Shown one piece after another: positions 49,810-61,409 of a stretch of 64,000 nt of DNA (positions are counted from its first letter, which is position 1; every line of letters starts with the position of its first letter). The notes under the pieces were generated by a model, which did not search any database, was not told the DNA's origin, and worked only from the letters and a program-made list of their open reading frames with translations. A program made the translations under genes and the position numbers. The stretch covers positions 18,224,425 through 18,288,424 of the forward strand of contig NC_133352.1 of NCBI RefSeq assembly GCF_030506205.2. Reading direction: 5' to 3'. Source of the stretch: Paramisgurnus dabryanus. Its lineage: Eukaryota > Chordata > Actinopteri > Cypriniformes > Cobitidae.

Positions 49810-50480
49810 TACTAGAAGGGTAATTTTTCTCCCACCAGTCCCAACCTCATCCATTTTCTGCTCTGATTTCTTTAGCGCCTGACTAACATCTTTCCTTGCA
49901 TATACAAATTACCGTGGCTTCCTGAGCTGAACTATGAGCCAAACCACAACGTAGAATGTATTGAATGAATTGTGAGGCTGATCCAAGAGTAGCTTTGTTA
50001 AATCTGTGGCCTGAATGAGTGCTGCAGAGTCCAGGCTTACTTCACACTCTCAGCTCCGTTTACAAAAGCGCTGCAGCAGGTTCTCGGCTCTAACTACCTG
50101 TGTAACAAAATGTGCCATGAGTAGTGTTTTCATCTAATGGAAAAACACAACTAATAGTGAGATGCAACTAAGCCGTGCTCATTTTATATTATCAATATAT
50201 TACAGGAAGCAAGAGAGGTTCCACAGCAAATGCAAATAAGTAAAAGAGAGAAAATGACCAGACTTTGTCACCACTGCTAAAATCATAATCTTTTACTGAG
50301 GTGAGACCACAGGAGAGCTCAACAACATTCTGGCCTGTGGCGCACTGTTACAACCTGTATTTCTGGGAGAAATTAACCTGTATTAAACATGAGATAGAGC
50401 TCCTTGCGTACTGTAGTTTAATATATTGTGTGTTTGAGCTTTGTTGTCTTTTACATTCATCATTTTCTGCATGTCTTTCT
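49810..50480. other. intron 2 sequence before the candidate cassette exon
   Basis: No repeats recognised. The last 40 nt, through 50502, supply the pyrimidine-rich tract of the candidate acceptor. Confidence 0.45.
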
Positions 50481-50502
50481 TTTTCCCATAATGCCACTAA
50501 AG

Positions 50503-50559
50503 CATACCTCGACGATGATATGGATGATATTGATGACCCCTTTGGTGATATTCCATTCA
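50503..50559 (+). CDS. candidate 57-nt acidic cassette exon of tenm2
   Basis: An AG at 50501-50502, preceded by a pyrimidine-rich tract, and a perfect GTGAGT donor at 50560 bound 57 nt. Entered in phase 1, as exon 2 requires, the segment is open and leaves in phase 1, so inclusion adds exactly 19 residues without shifting the frame. The added peptide reads YLDDDMDDIDDPFGDIPF after a junction Ala codon. It has eight Asp and follows the already acidic ENKSDDES end of exon 2. The other forward frame that avoids stops gives a less protein-like sequence. I do not recall this cassette from published teneurin-2 proteins, so assignment to tenm2 rests on position, strand and phase. Alternatives are a chance open segment or an exon of a nested gene. 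Confidence 0.5.
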
Positions 50560-50561
50560 GT

Positions 50562-51450
50562 GAGTTTTCCATTTCTTTCATCCTCCAACATTACAAGCTG
50601 ACTCCCATGCCATAGCCAATGTTTAAAATTAGCTTCATTACCGTTAAACTTTTGCCGTGCTACAGTACTGTGCAACATAAATTATATATAATCGTACTCC
50701 TGATACAAATCATCCAGTTCAAATCTGATGAGAATACACAATCATTTGTAATCAACTGCAATTGTGGTTCTATTGCAAGGATTGTCGAACGGAACGGATT
50801 TTAGTTAGGGATTTCACTGACTTGATTAACTTGACCTCAAAGAAGTGATGAAACTGGCATTTTCTGTGTTAGCTTCACTTAAACTCAATCATGCTCTAAC
50901 TACTACTTAGTGTTGCCTATAAAAATACCCACTGTTAGGTTATGAAAGGGACTAGATAATTATAGTAAGTATATAAATAATAACTAGAATAATAAGTAAT
51001 AACTTTCTTTAGGTAGAGATGAGGAACTGTGCCATGAGCTTCTTTCTTTAAAGCTTCACAAAATATTTAAACAGAAAATAAATATCTGATCATTGATTAA
51101 AGGATGCATGAATGAAGAAGATTTTATTTTGAGGCAATAACCCTTCACAAGTTTAACACCTTTCGTTCTTTGGGGGGGGGGGCATTTTTATTAGGGGTCT
51201 GGGACCCTTAAGTCCCTCCTCAATTTAAACACCGGTCCTATAGAATTAATGTCTCTGGTCCTAGAAAGATATATGGCTGTTGTGTTTTATGTGTTGTCAT
51301 GTGGTTTTGGTGCACTTGTAAAATGGAAGGTCATATTTTTCTGTCACTACTATTAATTTCATACACCTGCTCTTGTTTATTTACTCGCATTGTAAGGTAA
51401 TAGAGTTGTAATGTTCGCTTTTGAAACATAGTTTGCATTGTTCTTGTGAC
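50562..51450. other. intron 2 unique sequence
   Basis: AT-rich. A run of 11 G lies at 51172-51182. No exon or transposon recognised. Confidence 0.45.
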
Positions 51451-52029
51451 TTAAAGAGCACCTATTACATTGCTTAAATAACATTATTTTGAATAAGTGA
51501 TGTAATACAATGTGTTTACATGGTTAATGGTTAAAAAATGCATTATTTTCCAAACACTGTAACATACATACATTATTGTTGCTCTTCCTTGCCCTGGCTC
51601 TCTAAAAGGCATCGGTAAGGTGAGGATGCAAAATATTAAACCATGTCTGCATTTGTGATCATAGAAACCACAAACAAGCGCTGTTCTTCAATGCTCAAAA
51701 CTCGTGTTTGAATCATGGATAGCAAATAGCAAAGTAGCATTTTTTTATATGTGAAAACATAAGCTACTTATAGGCTGTCAGGGAGTCAGAAGCGGGTGAA
51801 ATTATGATAACGTCCTTCATTTTCATGTTAACAGGCCAAGGGAGTAAACTGTTGCTTACAATCCTTGCATCCATTGTAGTTTAAGAAAAGAGATTTCAGT
51901 AAAAGATGATAACTCGCGTCATCTTATACTTTGAGATTTGTAAGTTTGCATATTGTTAACATGTACTTACACACACATATACACCAAAGGAAATGTAAAA
52001 TCTTGAATCGCAAAATAGGTGCTCTTTAA
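51451..52029. mobile_element. TTAA-bounded MITE (579 bp)
   Basis: TTAAAGAGCACCTATTA at the left and AAATAGGTGCTCTTTAA at the right are inverted copies bounded by TTAA. Noncoding. Confidence 0.85.
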
Positions 52030-52576
52030 AATGCATTACATTGTTTAGTTTCTCACTAATTTATTTCATCTCCATCGATTTGCTTTCCTTGGATTTTCTA
52101 AAACAAGGGATCCGAACGCTCTTTCCTGGCATTCTGAGAGGTACATTCAAGGCTACAGTAGTTAGTAGTTAGTTAGTTAAAGTAGTATTGGTAGAATTAG
52201 TTTTTTTGAGGTTGTTAAAAGTAGTGAATTTGTTTGTATTGCTGGACGCTATTTTGCCGGTCTACCATTTACCCACACCGATTGTTAATTTAGTTTCCTG
52301 CATTTGAAGAAAATTTCCCCACAGGCTTTTTTGCATTTAGACCCAAACCTTATTTGCGTTGTCTTGAAGCATGGATTCCTAGGTAATGCTTTCTTATTGA
52401 ATTTTAAAGTTTTCATTTGTAGCCAATTACACTGTGACAGCGGACTGCATTCCGACTGGCTTTCCCTCATTCTGAGCTAAAGACTCCAGACTCCCAAAAC
52501 AGACTACTTAAACATATTAACAAAACTAATCTTATCCCAGATCATAAGAATAAGCTCACAGAAGTGAAATCCTCCC

Positions 52577-52702
52577 ATGGATAATGGATCAACTCCTCGC
52601 ATAGACTTGACGTCTAAATATGAATATAAAATGCAGACGCTGTGTGATAAGGAATATAAAAGACCCATCAGGCTGCGCTCCGCAGAATCAGATGGGGAAC
52701 AG
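52577..52702 (+). CDS. candidate alternative first coding exon (42 codons)
   Basis: An ATG in CCCATGG context opens 42 codons that run to a consensus CAG|GTAAGA donor at 52702/52703. The peptide starts MDNGSTPRIDLTSKYEYKM and ends RPIRLRSAESDGEQ. Its mixed charged composition looks like real protein rather than translated intron. All three frames are closed just upstream of the ATG region (an in-frame TGA lies at 52565), so it would have to be a first coding exon and not an internal one. Its position in tenm2 intron 2 suggests an internal promoter. However, the donor is phase 0 and the known downstream cytoplasmic-domain exon needs phase 1, so an intervening exon or a different gene is required. 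No database match is known to me. Confidence 0.35.
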
Positions 52703-52703
52703 G

Positions 52704-53740
52704 TAAGATTTCATCTGATCTCAAACAATCACTGGGCTTTAGAAATGGAAAGAAGCACTTCTAGGTGACCTTGTGAATACAAAGCTCTTGGTTTGCCGCG
52801 TGGAGTTGCAAATCAGAGAATTCGAAATGGCATTAGTGGTGAGCATTATTACTTTTAATCTGTGTTTCTTTTCGGTCTGTCAGTGATGCGGGGTGGTGTT
52901 GCTTATCCACGGTGGGAAATTGAAATACGGCACACGCTCACACACACAAATATGTGCACATATCTGCCTGAGACCCTCATGGTCGATCAAGACCTAGACG
53001 AGCAGAAGACGAGACCCAGTCCAATCAGTGCTGCTTACCTGGCCTGATTGATTTGCTCATTTCCCTGTCTCTTTCTCTCACTCTGTCTTTCTTTCTGTCT
53101 TTCTCTCTTTTCTCTTGGTCTGTCTTTATGGCAGATTGTGTCTCTGTGAAAGTGAGACTTTCATGCCTCCCTCATCACAAGCCTCCACATTATGAACTCC
53201 ATTAATCACTATTCCTTAACAGACTCTGTAACCAATTAGTTTTTGATGTTTGGTGAAAACCAGGATTTTCAGTCCATTTATCATACGCATTGTACTGTAT
53301 AATTATTAGAACAATTACCTTCTCTGTAAAACGCCTTGTTTCTGTTTTTCATCGGGGGACATAAAGGGCCCACGTCTTCTGGTCCTCAGTTCTAAATGGT
53401 CCTGTGGTAACAGCTTCATTTGTTTACTGCATTTAGTTGCAAGGTGGCAAGTGATAGTAATAAAGATTTCTTTGAGTTCCTACTCAATGTGCTTGTTTTG
53501 TAGTTGTCTTAAGGCAACCTGAACTTGTTGATATTAAATACTATCACTGCTGCACAGGGCAGAAGTTAAGGGGGGATGCAAGACTAACAGACTTGGGTTC
53601 ATTGAACAAACAATTGAGTGACAGATATTCAGGACTCAAAATTTAAGACTCAGGCCTATAAATCTTGCATATGAAAAGGAAGCTCTGTTTTAGATGTGTC
53701 ATTTTCTCAGCTTTGTTTTTAGCAGGGTACCATGGAAGGA
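52704..53740. other. intron 2 sequence after the candidate first exon
   Basis: A CT-rich tract at about 53060-53130 (CTTTCTCTCA and CTTTCTGTCT units) is low complexity. The remainder is unique, without exon signals. Confidence 0.45.
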
Positions 53741-53744
53741 CATG

Positions 53745-54190
53745 TGATATTATTATTTTTGTTTTCTTGTTTTCTCATGATCTCAACATAAAATAGGTTG
53801 TTTTATTATGACCACAACTTATTCGAGATAACAAAAGTTGTTTTCTCATTATCCTGACATAATCCAAATCTCATGACGTAATTTCCTCTTCCTAATATTT
53901 AGTGTATTTTGAAGTTTACTGTTGAAGGGTCTTCGCTGTCACCACAAGTGTAGCAAATAATTGCCCATGATGGACTAAATCAATAAAACTGGACGTTGAT
54001 GCTCATGAATTTAGGGATCATCTCAAAATTTGTATGTACAATTTTTTTTATCTTCAATAGCATTTAATGGTTTATTTTAATAAATTAAAAAAATATAAAA
54101 AGTTTACATTGTGGCTGATAACCACATGGACACTGTAGAGTTGGTTTTGTGACTGTTTGTTGACTGTAAGTCATTCAATTTAATGCTGTT
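53745..54190 (-). repeat. dispersed repeat C, copy 2 (without the hAT insertion)
   Basis: It is the inverse complement of 8370-8729 joined to 10098-10215, with TTTAGGGATCATCTCAAAAT and GAGTTGGTTTTGTGACTGTT. It represents the empty-site state of the locus that the element at 8730-10089 entered. Confidence 0.75.
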
Positions 54191-54794
54191 TAAAGTATAA
54201 ACGTGTATGGGTCAGTGATAAAACGGTTTGGCAAGATTAGAAATTAAAAATCTTTTTAAAAAAAATTACATTTGCACCATTTTTATGAAAGTTAAGACTG
54301 AATGGACCTAAAAATGTCAAATGGTGTAACTGTCAATTGCGCCAAAGAATGAGAAATGATCAATATTTTATCCACCTTGATGGCATGTAAGCGTAATCAT
54401 AAAAAAATAATAAATTTAAAATATCATTCTATTAGTTATTTCTAAATGTAAATTTTAATGCATTTGTGTAATATTTGTCCTGACACATGCTGAAAACAGC
54501 TTTGTTTTCTAAATAATCTTTGACAAATGATGTAAAAATGTATGTAAAAAAAATAATATTACACTAAACTAGATTATTATATTTTAATCCACTTGTTTTA
54601 TGAATATATTTATATTTTCATTAAAAAAATATTAGTTACACCATGACACTGGTTACACCACATGACATATTTGCAATTATCCCCCAAATATTCTTTACAA
54701 TGAAATGAAATTTTAGACTTGGTCCTCAAAAAAGAGAATGTATGCAAGTAATCTGCAAATTTATTTTGACATTTTAACCCTTTTACATTTAATT

Positions 54795-55107
54795 TAGTGC
54801 TGGGCAAAGATTAATCGCGATTAATCGCATACAACATCAAAGTGATTTTTGGCATAATATATGAGTGTGTGCTGTGTCTAATTATTATGTATATTTAACC
54901 AAAAACACACATTCATATATTCATTTCAGAATTGTTTTATTTATATATCATTTTTTTATTCATATATAATATAGAATGTATACATACATGAATGTGTGTG
55001 TATTTATTTATACATAATAATTACACACAGCACACACTCATATATTATGCCAAAAATCACTTTTATTTTGTATGTGATTAATCGCGATTAATCTTTGCCC
55101 AGCACTA
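54795..55107. mobile_element. hAT-type palindromic MITE with perfect 8-bp duplication (313 bp)
   Basis: TAGTGCTGGGCAAAGATTAA and TTAATCTTTGCCCAGCACTA are inverted, and the complementarity continues about 100 bp through GCATAATATATGAGTGTGTG. ATTTAATT flanks it at 54787-54794 and 55108-55115. Confidence 0.93.
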
Positions 55108-55309
55108 ATTTAATTGAACCATATGGACACAAAATAATTAATGTCACATCATTGACCTGTATTAAGGTGTAGATGGTCCCTGGATTCATGACTATAAAAT
55201 TGTCAATTATTGACAAATATAGTTCAACTTGAGAAAATCCTTGATCAAGTAAAATGTAAATTGTTCATCCATGCTAATTTCACTAAATTATATAGAGTAC
55301 ACCTAAGCT

Positions 55310-55480
55310 TTAATCACATCACAAGAATAAAACTTTTGTTATTTCAAAATCATTTACATTTATTCATTTAGCTGATGCTTTTATCCAAAGCGACTTACAA
55401 TTGCTATATATGTCAGAGGCCGCACGCCATGAGAAAATTAAGTCGAGATCACGAGAAAACAAAACATGCAAGTACACAAT
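55310..55480 (-). repeat. dispersed repeat C, copy 3, interrupted by a SINE-tail-like fragment
   Basis: TTTAATCACATCACA...CTTTTGTTATTTC and GAGAAAATTAAGTCGAGATC match the inverse of 8375-8465. About 75 bp between them carries GCTTTTATCCAAAGCGACTTACA, a word abundant in fish genomes and probably a SINE/LINE tail. Confidence 0.65.
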
Positions 55481-55729
55481 CTTTCTCAGCTTCCATAGGG
55501 TACAAAGCCTTTTTTTTTCAAGAATAACATTTTACCTGATTATTTATGTATTTCCTAAAATAATAATAATTTTGATTGACTAAGTATATTTTATTTACTC
55601 TCATACTGTTTTTTTTTTTTTAAATAATGCATAGTAATCAGTTGTAAGCTGGTTAATAAAATGAGCACATATTTGCAAATTCTAGTTCGAGGGTAGCTTT
55701 GATCTTGCTGAAATATAGCATAATTTTGA

Positions 55730-55960
55730 TGGTGTGAAGTGAAAGTGATGTGATTGTCAAGTATTTCCATACTCGAAATGTGACCTCTGCATTTAACCCA
55801 TCTCAGTAAACACACACACTGCAAGTCATGAACACACACACCCAGAGCAGCAGGGAAGCATGCCTTGCTCAAGGACATTTAACCTGCCGGCCATGAGACT
55901 CGAACCGGTGACCTTCGGGTTACAAGCCGACTCTCTAACCATGATGACCACCCCACAGTT
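55730..55960 (-). repeat. tRNA-like SINE (minus strand)
   Basis: On the minus strand the segment reads GGTTAGAGAGTCGGCTTGTA followed by GGTTCGAGTCTCATGG, which resembles a tRNA B box (GGTTCGANTCC). Downstream on that strand lie CCTTGAGCAAGGC and a GTGTGTGTTC run. It looks like a tRNA-derived fish SINE; the A box is weak. Confidence 0.65.
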
Positions 55961-55964
55961 GTTT

Positions 55965-58900
55965 ACGTTGGATTTTTGTTACAACATAATTCCCAGTGAT
56001 CATATACACTCGTAACCAAATTGGATGTAATTACAACTCTTGCCATTATCATACTATATGTCTATTACTATGAATGGTGGGTGTGCTGTCTTGGGCCAGA
56101 CCAAGTTTTTTCTAGAGCCTGAAGGAGGGCTCAGCAGTCGCACTGTTAATTAATTACAGCAGTAAAGCCATCTGGTCATCAGTAATCCCAAGTAACGGCT
56201 TTAGACAGCTTTCGCCTGTCATTATAGCACTAGGGGTTATGCTAGGTGGTATGGCTAGCATGCGTTGCCTTAGATTGAGACATGATGCTTTCAAGGTGTG
56301 CCGTAGAACCGATTTGACTTGTGATGGTAGTGGGCTTTTATTCTTGGCTTTGACATTTTGTGTTTTCAAGGAGTTTTTCTCTCACCTACTCTCAGCATCC
56401 ATTTTTTCCTTCAAAAATGTCCCATGTATTTCAGATTCTTGCAGTGAACCTGATGGTCTGGTTTTATTTGTTTTTGCCAAAATCTTTAGGTTTGTTAATT
56501 AACAGGAGTGTCAGGGTGTAATGATCACTGCGTTCCTGTCTGGTCATTTTGAACAGACGGCAGGGGATGAGAAACAAAGGGGAAAAACACTCAAAGAAGG
56601 ATAAATGGACATTAGGAGGACGTATACCTGGGTACCGTCAACTGTGTGCCTGCTTTAATTTATGAGAATACCTTCTCTTTTTATTTGATACATTTTTATC
56701 ATGTTTCACATGCAGGTTTTCCTATTTGGTTTTGCTTATTCTGAGCTTCTTAAAGATTAAACACGTTGTTTTTTATGTATCGAATAAATTTCAATTTGGA
56801 AAGTGCATTTTTGTAATATATTACACCTGTTGGCTTTTCAGTGTCAACACGTTTTTCACACTGCTTTATATGACAAAATAGCGTAGAATGGGGCGGAAGT
56901 ATGCGAAATTGGGTAGGCCTATTCTAGGGGTTAGGGAAACAGGCCTTGTGCAAATTTCCCCAAAGCACAGCATAAAGATGGAGTGTATTTCTGCTTGTGG
57001 TGATAGATGGTATAAATTAATGTTTACCTCCCCCTCTGGCACAGCATTTTTTGTTTCTCCCGCAGCTGAGCTGAGCAGTTCCCCACATTTTTTAATATGC
57101 AGTTTTATAAGGCAGTAAAGATTGTGGAATTGTCTTTAAAAGGACCCACACTGCATTCATCTAATATTGAATTTAACCTCAACCATCTTGAGTGTTGTTT
57201 CTCAGAGGGGTCTGCTTGGTTTGCCACAGTCTGGAGAAACTTTGAGAAGTTACATAGCTAGATTATTATTCAGTCCTTGTCTTCTTCACAGCCCTGAGGC
57301 ATGATGGGATGCCCACCCCAGTGTGCTGAAGGCCAGGCTTCGTCGGCTCAGTGCGGTCCCCTGCAGGGCTTGGCAGGTGGGCATAACTGCATCACTGTGA
57401 TGCTCAGGGATACTGGCAGGCTGGCAGATGTGCCTATTAGTACGGTGAGCAGGAGTCTCCATCCAGCAGAGCGTCTCGTAACACGCATGATCTTTACTGG
57501 TTTATCAGAGTCCCAGTGGTATGTCTGACAATGTCCCAGATCGCCGTACTGCCCTCTCAAGGTGACCAAACTTGTGCTGGCCTCCTGTCAAATCTCCAAG
57601 AGATTTTCGGGATCTGTTGCTCCTGCTTAAACTGCCACTATCCATTCATATCTCTAAACCTTTCTCACCTCTCATGCAAAGTGCAATTCTGCTTAGTGTG
57701 TTTGTATGAGTGTATGTTTGAATGTTTTCACGCTTGCCACAGATAGATTGCTTGTAGCAAAGGGTGGCTTAAGCTTAAGATTTTATCTCTTTTTAAAACC
57801 TTAAAGTCTTTCTGCTTTGCTCCCAAATCCTATCACTATTCATCCAAGCTGCCACGCTACCCTTTCACACCCAGGGCACCGTCTCTCTCTGCGTGCTCCT
57901 CCATAAGCCCCCTGCTGGCCGTATACTCTCACTGCAGGATTGGGAGGGCTCCCCGCACCTCCTGCCAGCATTCTAATCCAGATTGATCTGCACGGCACGC
58001 GGCCTCATCGATCCAGTCTCTCCGGGCTCTAACAGAGGCCCTGCGGTCTAAGTCTGTGTTGCTTCCTGTTGGCAAGCCTGTGGGTTTGTGTTTGTGTATG
58101 TGTATCATTATATGTGTCAAGGCATCCTCAAATTGGTGTACTTCCATTCATTAACAGTCTCTGCACCAAGGCATAGATTTACCTGTGATCTCTCCCACCT
58201 GTGGTCGTCCACAGGGTCTCATTTCTCCCCGGGTTTAACTCTGGTTCATCGAAACGCACCAAGACCAGTCAATAAGCTAATCATTACCTAATTGGATTAG
58301 GTGATCTTTGTGACTTTGAGAGCATATGAACAAAGATTGTTTCTCTTTGATTAAGGTATTGGGTATTGTGTGTTCATAGGCGGTGGGCATTTTTTCATTT
58401 CCATGTTTGCAGAGGAGAAAGCAATAAAGGCCTGTATTTGGTTTTATTAAATCTTTAATGTCGTCATGCTAGAAGAACGACGCCAGGTTCAGATTTCAGT
58501 GATACCAGACTGTCACGATCGTACTACTAAAAGGACTTTCAGTGTTTGGAAACGGATGAGCCAATCATAGGTAACCTTCTCTCGAATGTCTTTGCAGTTC
58601 CCATGGCAATAGGGCACCTGATGGTTGCAGCTCCTCAGGGAAATAGAGTAAAACTTCATATACGACACGTTCCCTTGGTGACACCTGCGTCTTTGGAGTT
58701 GAGAAAAGCACTGGTGCATCAACACACAGATAAATGACAGCTGAAAAATGTTTCTAAAAGTACAAAAAGAGATATAAACGATAAAGAAAAGAAAGCACTT
58801 CTCAGTGACATTAGACTTGACACATTTGATCTTGCAACGATATCTGACATTGAAAATATTTAGTGGACAAATAAAGCATTTTCGCTTGCTTTTTGAAAGC

Positions 58901-60665
58901 AGCTTTTTGCAAGAAAGCAAAGGATTTAAATCAGTTTGAACTGAACCATGAGACCATGAATTATTTTAATTCTCACCTCCGAACTGGATCTGGTGTTTCC
59001 CTGGAGGAGATGTTGATTTATAGGAGAAAAACAGCCGGGCCAATATGCTTCATTTGCACATTGAAACAGATGCAAGTCAATTTATTGACATCAAATTTGA
59101 ATGCACAATTGATTGAAATTACAACGTTCAGCAGAACAGGTGCAGGCGAGAATGCCGATATTCTCATTAAAATAGGGTTTGTTTCAATCGTTAAACCCTT
59201 TTAATGTCGGTAATTTGCGTTGCAAAAAGTTGCATTATGACAGGATATAAATATATAACTGTACATTAGCGCCTTTGTTGTTCAATTTACAAGAAGCCAT
59301 GTTTTGCTGAGGGTGCTAAACACTACAGAAATACAACAGATGATGGATCTTTAATAAGTGAGAACTTTGTTCGCAGAACAGAATGATACAAATGCCTTCA
59401 AGGCTGCACACTACAGTGAAAAACTCTTAAGGAAATATATTCAGTATAGACTGTTTTCACACAATACTTTATAATTAGCAATTTGGCACTTTTTGCTTTC
59501 ATCTTGTATTTCGTTTGTCCTGTCGCACGTGGTCAACTCTACTGAGAGCCAGAGCTCTGGTAATGTTGGGATGGTTTGAAACAAGCTTCCCTATGGACCC
59601 AAACACAACATACCCTCTGTTCCACCTATTTTCTCAAAACTTGTCTGTCAGCATGGCAACAGAAAGTTACAAAACGTTGTGAGGCCAGTTTTAGCTGTGG
59701 TTCGGCCTCGAGAGATGGCAGCTTTGTGTTTTGCTGCTGGTGGAAGTCTAAGCTTCGTATTTTTGACTGATCAGGGATTATCTCGTGACTCAGTTTTTTC
59801 TTCCTAGTTCTCTCATTCTCTCTGTAGTGTTGTTCTAATACGCAGTGAGCTGCTTTGCTGCCTATTGTCTACATGGGCTCATTTCCTCTAATCGTAATCG
59901 CAGGTGAAAAAACTAATTTGCTCTTTAGGCAATCAGTGTTTAGGAATTACAAGAGTTTAAAAAAACATAAATACATAGCACATACAAAGTTTCAGTAAAA
60001 TGTTTTATTTACATTATATATTATTTTATGTCAAGTTATATGTTACGTTTGTAACATGGCCTACCTGTAAAGTAAAATAAAATAACTAAATTTATCATTT
60101 TCGGCCTATTTTTGTTTTGCAATTCATCATGGGATTTTCTTTTCCTCAAAGAATTCATTCAGCAGTCCTTCCTTAGAATTTGTCCAGAATTAGGTGTCAT
60201 GGGAGGCAGCATGAATGAGATGGCTTTTAAAAACACTTGTGATGCCCTGGGCTTTGGAACAGAGCAACTCTTTAACTTTGTCATTAAGTGTCAGTTAAAC
60301 TATTGTTCTGGCAACCACAATTCAATCAATTCCAATCCAGGATCAATTGCACATTCCATGGCTCCATCTCGCCAATCCATGAGGCTCTCATTCCCGTTGG
60401 CTCCTTCCTCTGTTTTCGATCAATAGGTTACTCCTCTCAACCCTACCCCAAATGAACGGGATTGGTTGTTCACCTGTGTGTTTTGTTGACTTTGCTGAGC
60501 TATCTGTTTTCACAAAAGATGAAGCTCACTAAAGTGTAAAGTGTAGTTTTGAACTTATTGATTGTAATAAAAAGAAAAAATGGCACACTTTGCAGTGTGA
60601 TTGTTAAAAACACTATGATACTATGAAGTAAAAATAATAACATTGTGTTATGTCAGTTGGATATT
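55965..60665. other. intron 2 unique sequence
   Basis: No transposon ends recognised. It is mostly high complexity, with GC-rich blocks at 57290-57560 and 57840-58060. A possible first exon with a phase-1 donor at 57301-57376 is weak and is discussed as a finding only. Confidence 0.45.
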
Positions 60666-60669
60666 TATT

Positions 60670-61135
60670 TTAAAGGGGACAGAGAATGAAAAACCATTTT
60701 TACCTTGTCTTTGTTGAATAATAGTAGTCAACCACATTCACGAACATCCAAAAAGTGCTAGACATGCTAAACATCTCAGTCTCATAGAAATTCCTCTTTT
60801 AGAAATGTCAGCCAGAAAACAGCCCAATCTGAAAAACTTATGCTTATGACATCACAGGCATCTCCCTGCCCCTCCACTTCAAAATAATTGGCTACATTTT
60901 TTGAGTGGCAGTAAAGTCAGCCAATGAGTAATGAGATTGCAAGTTAAGCCAGTAGGGGGAGCCAAATAATTGCAAAACCACTTGTTTAAAATCCCCCACA
61001 CTAATAGAGCTATCTGAGAGAGGTTTTTAGGAAGCTTCTAAGGCATTACAGTCCCAAACAAAAAATTTTTTGTCTACATGTCACATCACAGAACAAGGAT
61101 AAATACTCCATTCATTCATTCTATGTCACCTTTAA
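60670..61135. mobile_element. TTAA-bounded MITE (466 bp)
   Basis: TTAAAGGGGACAGAGAATGA at the left and TCATTCTATGTCACCTTTAA at the right are inverted near-copies. Noncoding. Confidence 0.82.
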
Positions 61136-61409
61136 TACTTACACATTAATCTGCCTGATGTACAGATAACAGTCAAATTAATAATGGTCTTTGTACTAAT
61201 GTGTATATTTGTTTTTGCTAATTAGAGTGCTCAGTAGCCTATTTGAATGTTTATATATTGTATACATTTGCATACTTAAATTAAAGTTGCTCCTGTTTGA
61301 ATATTAAATTGTGATTTTAACTATGATGAATGTGTTTGTGCCGATAGGCTCATGGTTAGTGTGCCAACATATAGCACCAGTGTGCTCACGCCAACCCAGG
61401 TTCGATTCC

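Noticed and set aside
55850..55945. Possible tRNA gene on the minus strand
   Set aside because: Only the B-box half looks like tRNA; no full cloverleaf can be drawn. It fits a SINE better.
58513..58920. 135-codon open frame on the minus strand, the longest in the window
   Set aside because: It is Cys- and Phe-rich, translated from AT-rich sequence, with no conserved motif or plausible splice sites.
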